Positions 56,001-59,936 of a stretch of DNA of 64,000 nucleotides are shown here, in pieces. This stretch comes from Channa striata. Its lineage: Eukaryota; Chordata; Actinopteri; Anabantiformes; Channidae. Each line of letters starts with the position of its first letter. The stretch's first letter is position 1. Made by a program: the position numbers and the translations under genes. The DNA lies in assembly GCA_033026295.1 (NCBI GenBank), contig CM065176.1, forward strand, positions 4,473,705-4,537,704, given 5' to 3'. The notes under the pieces were generated by a model that was not told the origin of the DNA, did no database searches, and was given only the letters and a program-made list of their open reading frames with translations.

Positions 56001-56121
56001 GCTGAAGGAGCGGGCTGAGGACAGGGACCTGGAGAGCCTTGTGCTGTCCAAGGGATATGAGTTCCACTGGGCTCAGGCAGATGACAGCTGGGGGCAGGAG
56101 AATCTGGAGTGTGAGGGCTGA
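22764..56121 (+). CDS. mical2: MICAL2-type F-actin monooxygenase, whole gene
   Basis: FAD- and NADPH-dependent enzyme. The family oxidises actin Met44 and Met47 (numbering of the family literature) and so disassembles filaments; MICAL2 also acts on nuclear actin and promotes MRTF/SRF signalling. The exons give a monooxygenase domain (residues about 1-495; GGGPCG 93-98, GADG 221-224, GD 397-398), a CH domain (about 520-625), a basic NLS (KRRRKG 673-678), a Ser/Pro linker, a LIM domain (about 1153-1207) and a bMERB coiled coil (about 1649-1800). The long form is about 1,846 residues. The start MGETEDER matches the family N-terminus. MICAL2 rather than MICAL3 is favoured by the N-terminus, the NLS and the adjacent parva. 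Junctions are by eye but phases agree throughout. Two splice donors are unusual (43467 and 52712). Confidence 0.95.
23858..24530 (-). mobile_element. L2-clade LINE, 5'-truncated, inserted antisense in mical2 intron 2
   Basis: The minus-strand ORF 24515-24045 encodes the end of an L2/CR1-type reverse transcriptase (ALIISGLDYCNALLMGLP, KPLQMIQNAAARLIFNHPKR, SLHWLPVAARIKFKALSL, then a C-terminal RHLHP-type region). Its 3' UTR ends, read on the minus strand, in GCATCTGCCAAATGCCTAAA and ATGTAA repeats (plus 23858-23900), the usual fish L2 tail. The copy is heavily 5'-truncated and lacks the catalytic palm motifs. Confidence 0.88.
24836..25085 (+). repeat. Teleost dispersed repeat (TTTATTTATATAGCGCC family), shorter copy
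   Basis: Same family as 6655-7030: CTTTATTTATATAACGCC, ATCTCAAGGCACTTTACA, AAGAACAGAGCAACAACAAA and GGGGACACCTGA in the same order. The central CAGCAGAACCAGGCTCAGG block is missing and replaced by unrelated sequence. Confidence 0.7.
25090..26550. other. mical2 intron 2, no gene seen
   Basis: Intron sequence with several ORFs of 60-116 codons (for example 25550-25900) that lack family similarity and splice context. Nothing recognised. Confidence 0.45.
26554..26730. mobile_element. MITE-like element with 12-bp terminal inverted repeats
   Basis: ACTGTGAGAACA at 26554-26565 and its exact reverse complement TGTTCTCACAGT at 26719-26730 bound a 177-bp segment with a CCTAACCTAAACCTAATTTT run and AAGTCTTAAGCCTCA. 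This matches a common teleost repeat carrying TAACC-rich sequence and ending AAAATGTCCTCACA. It has no coding capacity. Transposon superfamily not certain. Confidence 0.6.
26962..27169 (+). CDS. mical2: mical2 exon 3: FAD-binding GxGxxG exon
   Basis: Residues 89-157. Starts CLIIGGGPCGLRTAIELALL, the dinucleotide-binding loop, followed by the acidic end of the second strand (VVVIEKRD) and SRNNVLHLWPFTIHDLRG, which is nearly invariant in MICALs. Acceptor CTTCTCAG, donor GTAAGT, outgoing phase 1. Confidence 0.97.
27531..27647 (+). CDS. mical2: mical2 exon 4: monooxygenase domain
   Basis: Residues 158-196 (SIRQLQLMLLKVSLILGVEI, then HVNVEFIKLVEPP). Acceptor CAACTCCAG, donor GTGAGT, phase 1 to 1. 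The loop after EPPAEQ is shorter than, and diverged from, the mammalian protein. Confidence 0.95.
28178..28279 (+). CDS. mical2: mical2 exon 5: monooxygenase DG-motif exon
   Basis: Residues 197-230. WRAEV leads into GFDFDVVIGADGRKNTLDG, which carries the conserved GADG turn used for FAD and NADPH binding. Acceptor TTCTATAG, donor GTGAGA, phase 1 to 1. Confidence 0.95.
28535..28560. repeat. (GT)n microsatellite
   Basis: About 12 GT units in mical2 intron 5. Confidence 0.9.
28816..28971 (+). CDS. mical2: mical2 exon 6: monooxygenase domain
   Basis: Residues 231-282 (FGRKEFRGKLAIAITANFVN, then [20 protein letters not shown]). Strongly conserved in all MICALs. Acceptor CCTTCCACAG, donor GTATAG, phase 1 to 1. 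Confidence 0.97.
29059..29159 (+). CDS. mical2: mical2 exon 7: monooxygenase domain
   Basis: Residues 283-316 (GIDLENIVYYKDNTHYFVMT, AKKQSLLDKGVIIN). Acceptor GTTTTCAG, donor GTGAGT, phase 1 to 0. Confidence 0.97.
29160..31659. other. mical2 intron 7, no other gene seen
   Basis: A 2.5 kb intron. Short ORFs near 29.3-30.4 kb show no family similarity. No recognisable mobile element. Confidence 0.5.
31660..31917 (+). CDS. mical2: mical2 exon 8: monooxygenase GD-motif exon
   Basis: Residues 317-402. Contains YAREAADFGTNYQLPSLDYA, GQPDVAMFDFTCMYASENAA and LLVALVGDSLLE with the GD motif (397-398) that contacts FAD. Acceptor GTGTCACTGCAG, donor GTAATG, phase 0 to 0. Confidence 0.97.
32031..32146 (+). 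CDS. mical2: mical2 exon 9: monooxygenase domain
   Basis: Residues 403-441 ([26 protein letters not shown]). The PMGTG loop after the GD motif closes the flavin site. Acceptor CTGCTTACAG; the donor GTGTGTG lies in a GT-rich stretch; outgoing phase 2. Confidence 0.95.
32147..33166. other. mical2 intron 9, no other gene seen
   Basis: 1.0 kb intron with a T run of about 20 near 32465. No repeat family recognised. Confidence 0.5.
33167..33293 (+). CDS. mical2: mical2 exon 10: end of monooxygenase domain
   Basis: Completes residue 441 and codes 442-483 (ESIYRLLPQTTPENISKNFE, then TRYPNLNSSCVRPHQ). Acceptor TTCTTAACCAG, donor GTACGC, phase 2 to 0. Confidence 0.97.
33537..33627 (+). CDS. mical2: mical2 exon 11: monooxygenase-CH linker
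   Basis: Residues 484-513. VRHLHIDG begins as in other MICALs; the middle is variable; RRSVNLSRR matches the human MICAL2 RRSVNLSRK block. Acceptor TTTTTCTCTTAG, donor GTGATA, phase 0 to 1. Confidence 0.93.
34328..34475 (+). CDS. mical2: mical2 exon 12: calponin-homology domain, first half
   Basis: Residues 514-562. SRLLTWCQKQTQGYRGVHIT, NLTSSWRSGLALCALIHR: the CH signature with the conserved Trp and the WRSGLALCALIHR helix. In MICALs the CH domain helps actin targeting and is needed for full MICAL2 activity. Acceptor TTCCTCCTCTGCAG, donor GTAAGA, outgoing phase 2. Confidence 0.97.
34476..36117. other. mical2 intron 12, no other gene seen
   Basis: 1.6 kb intron. Contains an A run near 35630 and overlapping open frames at 35323-35554 without recognised similarity. 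Confidence 0.45.
36118..36317 (+). CDS. mical2: mical2 exon 13: calponin-homology domain, second half
   Basis: Residues 563-629: DYDALNEEDVAGNNQLAFDV, AEQKFGIQPVTTGKDM, EPDKLLMVLYLSKFYEAF. Completes the CH fold. The donor is a weaker GTCAGG after AATAATG, but phase 1 matches the next exon. Acceptor CTCTGTCAATTTCAG. Confidence 0.95.
36318..37862. other. mical2 intron 13, no other gene seen
   Basis: 1.5 kb AT-rich intron. No mobile element or RNA gene recognised. Confidence 0.5.
37863..37957 (+). CDS. mical2: mical2 exon 14: linker with first basic cluster
   Basis: Residues 630-661: GKGDPDENGEEYSSTANHK, then LPQPRKRTPR. The PRKRTPR block matches human MICAL2 and is the first half of its bipartite nuclear localisation signal. 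Acceptor GATTTTCCAG, donor GTACAT, phase 1 to 0. Confidence 0.93.
38400..38468 (+). CDS. mical2: mical2 exon 15: nuclear localisation signal
   Basis: Residues 662-684: DDKKLEEDSVNKRRRKGNHY. NKRRRKG is identical to the core of the MICAL2 NLS and supports nuclear localisation. It also argues for MICAL2 over MICAL1. Acceptor CTACTGTGACAG, donor GTAGGT, phase 0 to 0. Confidence 0.94.
38709..38837 (+). CDS. mical2: mical2 exon 16: conserved NKVxSMAxQLLAKFEE segment
   Basis: Residues 685-727: LSCHSAPPAGEDGELREN, then KVRSMATQLLAKFEENS, a motif shared by MICAL2 and MICAL3. An inner AG at 38738 (CCCCCCTGCAG) would break the phase, so the outer acceptor (CTCGGCATCAG) was chosen. Donor GTGAGA, phase 0 to 0. 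Confidence 0.92.
39240..39416 (+). CDS. mical2: mical2 exon 17: acidic and proline-rich linker
   Basis: Residues 728-786. Ser/Pro-rich, then an acidic stretch (DEEEGDEEDEMENPRFAKPK) and LPPSPP. Acceptor after a long CT tract, CTTTATTCAG; donor GTATGC. Low complexity, not conserved in sequence; probably disordered. Confidence 0.9.
39526..39771 (+). CDS. mical2: mical2 exon 18: Ser/Pro-rich linker
   Basis: Residues 787-868. Begins PSIYLRLLENPSSV, followed by an SPSPSRSKSPSSPPRSPSPR tract of the SP/RS type, which suggests many proline-directed phosphorylation sites. Acceptor TCTCTTCTTCCAG, donor GTGAAT, phase 0 to 0. Confidence 0.9.
39870..40004 (+). CDS. mical2: mical2 exon 19: IKERATLLSSMF segment
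   Basis: Residues 869-913: FSRRSIKERATLLSSMFPGS. This matches the human MICAL2 NIKEKAAHLASMFG block, which shows that the linker exons belong to this gene. Acceptor CTGTTCCTGCAG, donor GTTGTG (weak), phase 0 to 0. Confidence 0.92.
40534..41007 (+). CDS. mical2: mical2 exon 20: large linker exon
   Basis: Residues 914-1071, the longest coding exon here (474 nt). Begins VESPTSSQVSSPPPPPPF; Cys- and Asn-rich later; ends KNAQETLNEDVK. No known domain; probably disordered and fast-evolving. Acceptor TTATTCTGTAG, donor GTAACA, phase 0 to 0. Confidence 0.88.
41468..41569 (+). CDS. mical2: mical2 exon 21: linker
   Basis: Residues 1072-1105: CNGSYTPENHRRIIQKSVVR, then APSYLKE. Acceptor GTGTTCATTTAG, donor GTACTA, phase 0 to 0. 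No domain. Confidence 0.85.
41695..41787 (+). CDS. mical2: mical2 exon 22: pre-LIM TVGKVSSxIG segment
   Basis: Residues 1106-1136: RTVGKVSSTIGAKAQILAIL, YETDHRPNASP. This matches human MICAL2 TVGKVSSGIG and NDHRP. Acceptor GTTACCGTTAG, donor GTAAGA, phase 0 to 0. Confidence 0.93.
41788..43277. other. mical2 intron 22, no other gene seen
   Basis: 1.5 kb intron with a short GTA/GTG trinucleotide run near 42365-42390. Confidence 0.5.
43278..43467 (+). CDS. mical2: mical2 exon 23: LIM domain, first zinc module
   Basis: Residues 1137-1199. Zinc ligands: Cys1153 and Cys1156 (ICHFC), His-x2-Cys (HRECF), Cys-x2-Cys (CDVC). RVYVMERLSAEGFFFHREC is near-identical in MICAL2 and MICAL3. The donor lies in a (GT)n run directly after CAGGAA. 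Only GT positions at 43468 or 43474 keep the frame with the next exon; I give 43467 as the end. If unspliced, the frame stops at 43488-43490. See findings. Confidence 0.9.
43464..43480. repeat. Short (GT)n tract across the exon 23 splice donor
   Basis: GTGTGTGTGTGTGTGT immediately after the codon GAA. It supplies the donor dinucleotide, so length changes can move the splice site or shift the frame. Confidence 0.85.
43695..43768 (+). CDS. mical2: mical2 exon 24: LIM domain, last zinc ligands
   Basis: Residues 1200-1224: KFYCKMHYAQRQSSIHLGRF. Cys1204 and His1207 complete the eight LIM ligands. Acceptor TACCTCTACAG, donor GTACAG, phase 1 to 0. Confidence 0.94.
44450..44788 (+). CDS. mical2: mical2 exon 25: alternative terminal exon / internal exon
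   Basis: Acceptor TTTCACATAG, phase 0. The first 82 nt (to 44531, donor GTACCC) end in phase 1 and join exon 26, giving EDRSCAAPSSLDSGSYSTAG before the bMERB linker. Read through, the exon continues 86 more codons to TAG at 44786-44788, giving a C-terminus with a hydrophobic stretch (YVSLYELLSLGFPLLCMMHE). This would make an isoform of about 1,336 residues without bMERB. AATAAA at 45034-45039 supports 3' end formation. The balance of the two forms is inferred. Confidence 0.8.
   Translation, partial: EDRSCAAPSSLDSGSYSTAGRVQIQPQGTLVSLLRQGLSWPRRASQAVCVLPRHLLENACESFTAARSHVRSHFHDYVSLYELLSLGFPLLCMMHEVLGQIYHEPQLAPLVQ
44789..45060 (+). terminator. mical2: 3' UTR and poly(A) signal of the short mical2 isoform
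   Basis: After the TAG at 44788, overlapping AATAAA-type hexamers occur at about 45030-45040 (ATAAATAAAA), followed by TG-rich sequence. This is what a short alternative 3' end would need. Confidence 0.5.
45060..46958. other. mical2 intron 25, no other gene seen
   Basis: AT-rich intron. A T/C-rich stretch ending in TTGTTCAG at 46207 looks like an acceptor, but only one frame after it stays open, without similarity, so no exon is called. Confidence 0.45.
46959..47511. mobile_element. hAT/Charlie-like non-autonomous DNA transposon
   Basis: Begins CAGGGGTCCCCAACCACCGG at 46959 and ends GGTTGGGGACCGCTG at 47511, an imperfect terminal inverted repeat typical of hAT (Charlie/ZBED-type) elements. 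The flanking octamers ACTTAGGA (46951-46958) and ACTTACTG (47512-47519) agree at five of eight bases, a decayed 8-bp target duplication. Internal sequence includes AAAATGGCCGGTCCGTCAAA. No transposase ORF remains. Confidence 0.8.
48136..48169 (+). CDS. mical2: Candidate mical2 mini-exon (alternative to exon 25)
   Basis: 34 nt between an excellent acceptor (TGGTTCCCTCTTTTTCAG) and a GTCACT donor. Phase 0 to 1 reads NQASLTLSPSP and would join exon 24 directly to exon 26. It cannot follow exon 25a in frame, so the two would be mutually exclusive. Not supported by family similarity. Confidence 0.35.
48172..49439. other. mical2 intron, no other gene seen
   Basis: AT-rich intron with a poly(T) tract near 49197-49213. 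Nothing recognised. Confidence 0.5.
49440..49601 (+). CDS. mical2: mical2 exon 26: MICALCL-like region begins
   Basis: Incoming phase 1, outgoing phase 1; residues about 1252-1305 with exon 25a. GGASKLHSEQLDEGQNTVAE, then NTGGKGQSLDRTK. Hydrophilic and acidic. Acceptor TTTGTATTGACAG, donor GTCAGT. In mammals the following exons correspond to the separately named MICALCL region. Confidence 0.8.
49962..50012 (+). CDS. mical2: mical2 exon 27: small basic exon
   Basis: 51 nt, phase 1 to 1: DYCKTKKNNRWKSKIQA. Acceptor TTTTTGTCTAG, donor GTAAGT. Confidence 0.8.
50013..51363. other. mical2 intron 27, no other gene seen
   Basis: 1.35 kb AT-rich intron with a T run of about 20 near 50612-50630. No mobile element recognised. 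Confidence 0.5.
51364..51479 (+). CDS. mical2: mical2 exon 28: linker
   Basis: Phase 1 to 0: PFSLIFIKTIPKSGPQDREG, PECVPEADFEEIKEAKIPT. Two of three frames carry stops; the open frame is the one demanded by exon 27. Acceptor TTTACCATCTGCAG, donor GTATGT. Confidence 0.83.
51630..51857 (+). CDS. mical2: mical2 exon 29: Ser/Thr/Lys-rich linker
   Basis: 76 codons, phase 0 to 0: ASDGSSKTSADTQNPSEISE, then SSSLKKKPLIPISEKEKLL. No domain; probably disordered. Acceptor TGTCATTCCCCCAG, donor GTTAAG. Confidence 0.85.
52019..52194 (+). CDS. mical2: mical2 exon 30: GFRLIANAFRRTF segment
   Basis: Phase 0 to 2. Ser-rich, then SGFRLIANAFRRTFTVTKPS, a short amphipathic basic motif. Acceptor GATGTTTTATCAG, donor GTGTGT. 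Confidence 0.85.
52326..52711 (+). CDS. mical2: mical2 exon 31: pre-bMERB exon with GC splice donor
   Basis: Phase 2 to 1; about 129 residues: KHSRSRKQRPMSEGAFSISS, WWAAVEADPWGAGRDL, NLFSSLRLRKRESSDSEGK, EIRAILTKLRNK. The frame ends at TAG (52714-52716) unless spliced. The next exon needs a junction after AAACAAAG (52711), where the intron begins GC (GCTAGT) rather than GT. Acceptor TGTCCCTGTTACCAG. Confidence 0.88.
53231..53301 (+). CDS. mical2: mical2 exon 32: acidic Ser-rich segment before bMERB
   Basis: Phase 1 to 0: SCQNLEESSSSEDENENPAF, NQK. Acceptor TTCTTTTCATCCAG, donor GTTTGT. The open frame is fixed by both neighbours. Confidence 0.87.
53397..53486 (+). CDS. mical2: mical2 exon 33: bMERB helix 1
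   Basis: 30 codons, phase 0 to 0: LCAEKQMRKQEKTVVQQAKR, EQLKRLHRAQ. A basic amphipathic helix that opens the bMERB (DUF3585) domain, which in MICALs binds Rab8/Rab10-class GTPases. Acceptor GTGCTCCCCAG, donor GTATTA. Confidence 0.93.
53487..54280. other. mical2 intron 33, first part, nothing recognised
   Basis: Intron DNA before the SINE. A TTTACATTTTCAACATTTACC stretch near 53640 could be a decayed L2 tail but is too diverged to call. Confidence 0.4.
54281..54299 (+). repeat. SINE target-site duplication, left copy
   Basis: TTGCCTCAAAGGGCTTTAT; the right copy at 54549-54567 differs at two positions (7 and 17). Confidence 0.85.
54300..54548 (+). mobile_element. tRNA-derived SINE with an RTE-type 3' tail
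   Basis: A tRNA-like head with A box (CTCAGTGGGTAGAGC, about 54308-54321) and B box (GGATCCAATCC, about 54349-54359), then a body (GAGCCTGGATTCAATGTGAG, GGAAGCGCATCCGGTGTAAG) known from a common fish SINE. The tail 54490-54529 (CTGCTGTGGC...ATGGGACATGC) matches the 3' end of the RTE LINE at 2711-2750. Flanked by 19-nt target duplications at 54281-54299 and 54549-54567 (17 of 19 identical). It lies in sense orientation in mical2 intron 33. Confidence 0.88.
54549..54567 (+). repeat. SINE target-site duplication, right copy
   Basis: TTGCCTTAAAGGGCTTCAT; pairs with 54281-54299. Confidence 0.85.
54862..54955 (+). CDS. mical2: mical2 exon 34: bMERB helix, QRxLEEVGEKQRDLEERG
   Basis: Phase 0 to 1: VIQRQLEEVGEKQRDLEERG, VAIEKILRGEA. 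LEE-x-RG-VAIEK-LRG is the bMERB signature shared with MICAL1, MICAL3 and MICAL-like proteins. Acceptor TATTATCCAG, donor GTATTC. Confidence 0.96.
54956..55524. other. mical2 intron 34, no other gene seen
   Basis: The open frame continuing from exon 34 into this interval has no further bMERB similarity. The next bMERB exon at 55525 joins in phase. Confidence 0.6.
55525..55633 (+). CDS. mical2: mical2 exon 35: bMERB central helix
   Basis: Phase 1 to 2: EAQLYQCWFKLVLEKNRLAR, YESELMI. W-F-L-V-EKN-L-RYESELMI is characteristic of bMERB. Acceptor CTATCCTGCCTAG, donor GTAAGT. Confidence 0.96.
55736..55809 (+). CDS. mical2: mical2 exon 36: bMERB helix
   Basis: Phase 2 to 1: AQELELEDTQSRLQQDLRRR, MATE. 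The LELEDxxSxLQQxLR pattern is typical of bMERB. Acceptor CTCTTTTCTCTTAG, donor GTAAAG. Confidence 0.95.
55892..56121 (+). CDS. mical2: mical2 exon 37: bMERB end and stop codon
   Basis: Phase 1 in; 76 codons to TGA at 56119-56121. SELQEEQEILSEIMRMVEKR, DMLVSILEEQRLKERAEDRD close the three-helix bMERB domain, followed by a short C-terminal tail (GYEFHWAQADDSWGQENLEC). Acceptor TTCCTGTGTTTTTCCAG. Confidence 0.96.
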
Positions 56122-57262
56122 ATGTTGAGCGCCTTGGTGGTAAAGGGGAGAAATGTCATGAAAACCTTTAGTCCGCCTAAATACAACAGCAAGGCTTCAT
56201 CTAGTCTCCCTTTGTGCTGAGCTCAGACACTGAGAAGCAGTGGAAACTGAGCGTGGGATAACCACTTCCTTTACAGCCATGAGGGCTGACGACACCTATG
56301 CCATTAAAGTTATTTGACCTCTGCGCTCAAATGCGTAATCGGTCATGGCTCTAACACTGACATGAAACTGTGCGTATAACATGTTTAACCACTTATTATA
56401 ATGTGACTGAATGGTTTGTAAAAAAAGATATAAAGAAAACTTATGTCACCCTCATCAATGCCTAATCAACAGGTGCTTTATGTGGCTGCTTGCATTAGGT
56501 TTTGTTGTGACATACGTGTTAACGTGTATAACCTCGCTAAATAGCACACGGGGCGACCATTCCTGATGTTTTAGTGTTCTAATGTTAAGATGTTTGTCGA
56601 TTTTTGTATGCGTAAGTATTTAAGCATTATTGCTTCACTTTGTGCTGGAATACTGTCAAATCAAATTCAGTCGTATTTACACTCAAGACACTAATGAACA
56701 CAGGCGACAGCCGTACCTCTGCCAGGTGGCCTAAAATTTCACCCTTTTACTCCTTTGTGACACTAATTGCCAGTAATTCTAGACAGAATCACAAGGCAGA
56801 AAATTGCTGCTGCACAGGCTGAAACTGATGTATGTTGCACATCTGGCAATGCCAATAATGATGTCATAGCCCAGGTCTTCCGTTAGCTGACAAGGCTAAA
56901 CAGCTGCAGTGAAATCACTGGGGCAGAAATGGGACTTTTCTAAAGTTTTAAAGCAAATCAGGCAATTTTATGCTTCTTCTAATTCAGGCTGGTTTTACTG
57001 TAACTGTCAGCTAGGCTGCGACTCATCCATGTTACTGGGTTTAACAAACTTTGGTCTGTGAGTCCAAATCACTGGGCTTCCTCTACAGAAGATAAAAGTT
57101 GGGGTTTTATGCATGGTGTGATTTAACAAACAGTAAATTCAGAATAAGTTATTGATGTTTCATGATTAAAAAAATTGTAATCTGTGTGATTTTTCTATGA
57201 TTTGTTTTTATGCTGCTTAAGTATTTAAAAAAAATCTCAATAAAATAAATGTGAAACTCTTG
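56122..57262 (+). terminator. mical2: mical2 long-isoform 3' UTR and poly(A) signal
   Basis: About 1.1 kb of 3' UTR. AATAAA at 57239-57244 (followed by a second overlapping AATAAA-like hexamer) precedes a TG/T-rich downstream element (TGTTTTTTTTTGTTG). An earlier ATTAAA near 56303 is a possible proximal site. Confidence 0.75.
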
Positions 57263-57649
57263 AGTAAATGTGTTTTTTTTTGTTGTTTTTTTTTCCCCTT
57301 CTATTGAGGTTGGCACCGATCGGCTCTGTAATATAAGCACCACATTAATGTAGAATGTCTTTTAGGTTGTTGAACAACAGGAAACAGTTTCACAGGGCCA
57401 GGGGCTCAAATGCTAAAAAATACAATAATGTAGTTTCATGCTTAATATATAAAGCATTTCTTAAAGCTTGGTGTTTTTTATTATGGGTTAACTCCATGTT
57501 AAACTTGGATCCATCTTTACTAACAGTGACCGTTGACTCAATTGTAAATTGAGTAAATTTCTGTAAATTTCTGCTCTAATTAACAACAACCTGTATAGTA
57601 TGTTCATAGAATCTGTAAATATGATCCATAATTTCTTGAGTACATATTT
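57263..57649. other. Intergenic, no gene seen
   Basis: AT-rich DNA between the mical2 poly(A) site and the LINE tail. Nothing recognised. Confidence 0.5.
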
Positions 57650-57772
57650 TCTCGAGGTAATTTATAACCTATATCCTGCACTTGCTGCTTATTGCACTTC
57701 TGGTTAGACATAAACTGCATTTCGTTGCCTTGTACTTGTGTAATGACAAAGTTGAATCTAATCTAATTGGTT
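57650..57772 (+). mobile_element. 3' tail of a non-LTR retrotransposon (CR1/Rex1-like)
   Basis: CTGCATTTCGTTGCCTTGTA, then GTGTAATGACAAAGTTGAAT and CTAATCTAAT is a very common 3' end of fish LINEs, finishing in an ATCTA-type microsatellite. Only the tail is present; the 5' limit is uncertain. Confidence 0.6.
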
Positions 57773-59400
57773 AATTAATTAATGTTCGTGTCTTGACATA
57801 AATACAATACTTAGTGCTGTTTAAAGTATACTGTTTTCTTAGTGGAGTTTTTTTACTTTTATACGTGAAGGTAGAAATACAGATAATATAACGTTTTTAG
57901 TACTTGAGTCAAAGATTTGAAGTGGAACTTTTTAGTTAGGTCAACACTTGCACTACAGTATTGCTTGTGTACTACCTCTGTACACAGTGTATCACAGGAT
58001 GCTGTGTAGCTGCAGACGATGGCCCGTCTGCAGCTGACCCTTGTCCTCCAAGAAAATCTCAGTGTTTTAAAAGTCCTATATTACATTTCAGTTTCTTTTT
58101 ATTATTGGTCTTGTCATGATTTATATTCTAATGTGACAATAATGCAGCAAACTTTCATATTTTCTATGGATATCTTGGTGCCAATACTGCTATGAAGCAT
58201 CGGATCTGATCATGCCTTTATGTACTCGTATTCATAAAACTTGTCCAATACTTCACCTGATACCAAGTTAGCCTTTGCAGATAAAAAATGTCTGTGATTT
58301 AGGCTGTTTTAAGATTAATGACAAGCAAGGGTTAAATAACTAGAACTTTACATGAACTGTGCTTTGTTTTACAAAATTATTTTACTTCCACGTTCCTCTA
58401 AAGAGTCTCTGTTCTCTGCATCTCTAACCCTCAATCTGTGCTTCTTTATTTGTTGTATTTTTAGGCACAAGTTGCTCTGTTTATAAAAGGTCGCTATGAT
58501 TTGTTTTGACGAAATAAGATGCAAGAAATTACATTCTAGCAGGATTTGCGTAATTGCAGAAAATCAGATGGGGGAATTTACTATCCAAAACAGAAGTGAA
58601 GAAATTCAGTGCTTGTATCAGTGAGAACTCAAATTTAAGTATTGTAAGTATTAATATATATAAATGTATATATATATTAATTAATATATATTAATATTTT
58701 TCATGCTGTGATAAAAAAAACAACTTAAGGTTCTTAACAGGCATTTGTAATAATCCAATAAAATAATTGCTACGTTCCTAGAGTTTTTACTAGGTTCACA
58801 TTATTTCTGTGCTGTTGTGTCACTTGCTAAATAACGTGGGCTTCATTTAAGCCTCATAAATGGGTCCAGGTTACTCACGAGGAAGCTCATGATAACTTCA
58901 GAAAAGCAGTGTTAACATTGCTTTGTTTCTGAGTTACAAATATATCATTTTTATGTAATGGCTCCAAAGATCTATAGGCCACCACTGTGTGAAATGTGGC
59001 ATTACGTGGCCTTTTTATGTCATGTGATTTTACACATTCGTCAAGTAATCGAATCTGAAGCTCAAGTGTGTATTCGCATATCTAGTGTTTGTGTCATGTG
59101 TTGCCAAACTGTCTTCATCACACAAGATGTTCATTATTTTCGGTTTGCTGAAACTGCAGTGAATTGAGAACATCACTCAAACCCGCTGGGCGGGTTTTAC
59201 AATGCCCCGGATGCTGAGAGGGGCACCCCGGATTCTATTGGGATGACAGAAGGGGCCTGGCCTCCCTGACCCACCCTGTTCACGGGTGTCTGTTGAACAA
59301 GTAACTTAATTGCGACTTAACTCTGTATCTTTCTACATATTTCTATAAATTTTACATTATATACAAACTATATATTTACATTTATTGGGGGGGTTCGCAG
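57773..59400. other. mical2-parva intergenic region
   Basis: AT-rich, with an AT-repeat/palindrome near 58650-58700 and a GC-rich patch at 59185-59270. No gene recognised. Confidence 0.5.
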
Positions 59401-59439
59401 TTTGCAGGATGCTAATCATAAAAACCGATCCCAATGGAA

Positions 59440-59797
59440 AACCTGTTTTTATCGTATCACCATGTTGTTGCTAACGGCGCGTGCAGCCGCTCTCTTGTGA
59501 TCTTCTATCTTCGATTATGTTTTATCTGCGATGATCTTCTATCTTCGAGCGTGTTTGTGGGCCCCCGCAGCCGCCATGTTTCCCGCGGTCAGCCTGCTGC
59601 CTGCCCTGCGGCCCTCCTCCGCAGAGGAGGGGCCACTCGCTCCAGCCACCTCCGCGGAGAAAATGTCTGGAATTCCGTTTCCGCTTTAGGGAGTGGACGG
59701 CAACTTTTTTTTTCGTAACTTCCCAACTAACTTTAATTTCCACGTCAACTCGGGCAGTTTTGCATTAACTGCCCCGGATTAAATCATCGTGTGGACG
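59440..59797 (+). promoter_or_regulatory. parva: parva 5' UTR / promoter region with uORF
   Basis: A rise in GC and CpG directly upstream of the parva ATG. It holds two copies of GATCTTCTATCTTCGA (59499-59514 and 59533-59548), a GCCGCCATG start at 59576 opening a 37-codon uORF that ends at TAG 59687-59689, and GCCCCCGCAG just before it. The transcription start is not determined. Confidence 0.55.
59576..59689 (+). promoter_or_regulatory. uORF in the parva leader, optimal Kozak context
   Basis: GCCGCCATGT opens a 37-codon frame (MFPAVSLLPALRPSSAEEG...) that stops 108 nt before the main ATG. The peptide has no recognised family. It would be expected to reduce or regulate parva translation if the transcript starts upstream. 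Confidence 0.45.
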
Positions 59798-59936
59798 ATG
59801 GCTTCTTCGCCCCAGAAGTCCCCGTCGTCTCCGAAATCACCGACGACACCCAAATCCCCGTCTTCCAGGAAGAAAGATGACTCTTTCCTGGGAAAACTTG
59901 GTGGAACTTTGGCGAGAAGGAAAAAGGCTAAAGAAG
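59798..59936 (+). CDS. parva: Alpha-parvin, first coding exon
   Basis: Alpha-parvin (actopaxin) is a focal-adhesion adaptor with two CH domains that joins ILK and PINCH to link integrins to actin. This exon codes the N-terminal 46 residues plus one base: MASSPQKSPSSPKSPTTPKS, then RKKDDSFLGKLGGTLARRKK, which is nearly identical to vertebrate PARVA. The CH-domain exons lie beyond the window. The SP/TP repeats are the known phosphorylated N-terminal tail. ATG context is strong (A at -3, G at +4). Donor GTAAAA at 59937. The gene is on the same strand as mical2, 3.7 kb after its stop, matching mammalian synteny. The a/b paralogue is not resolved. Confidence 0.95.
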
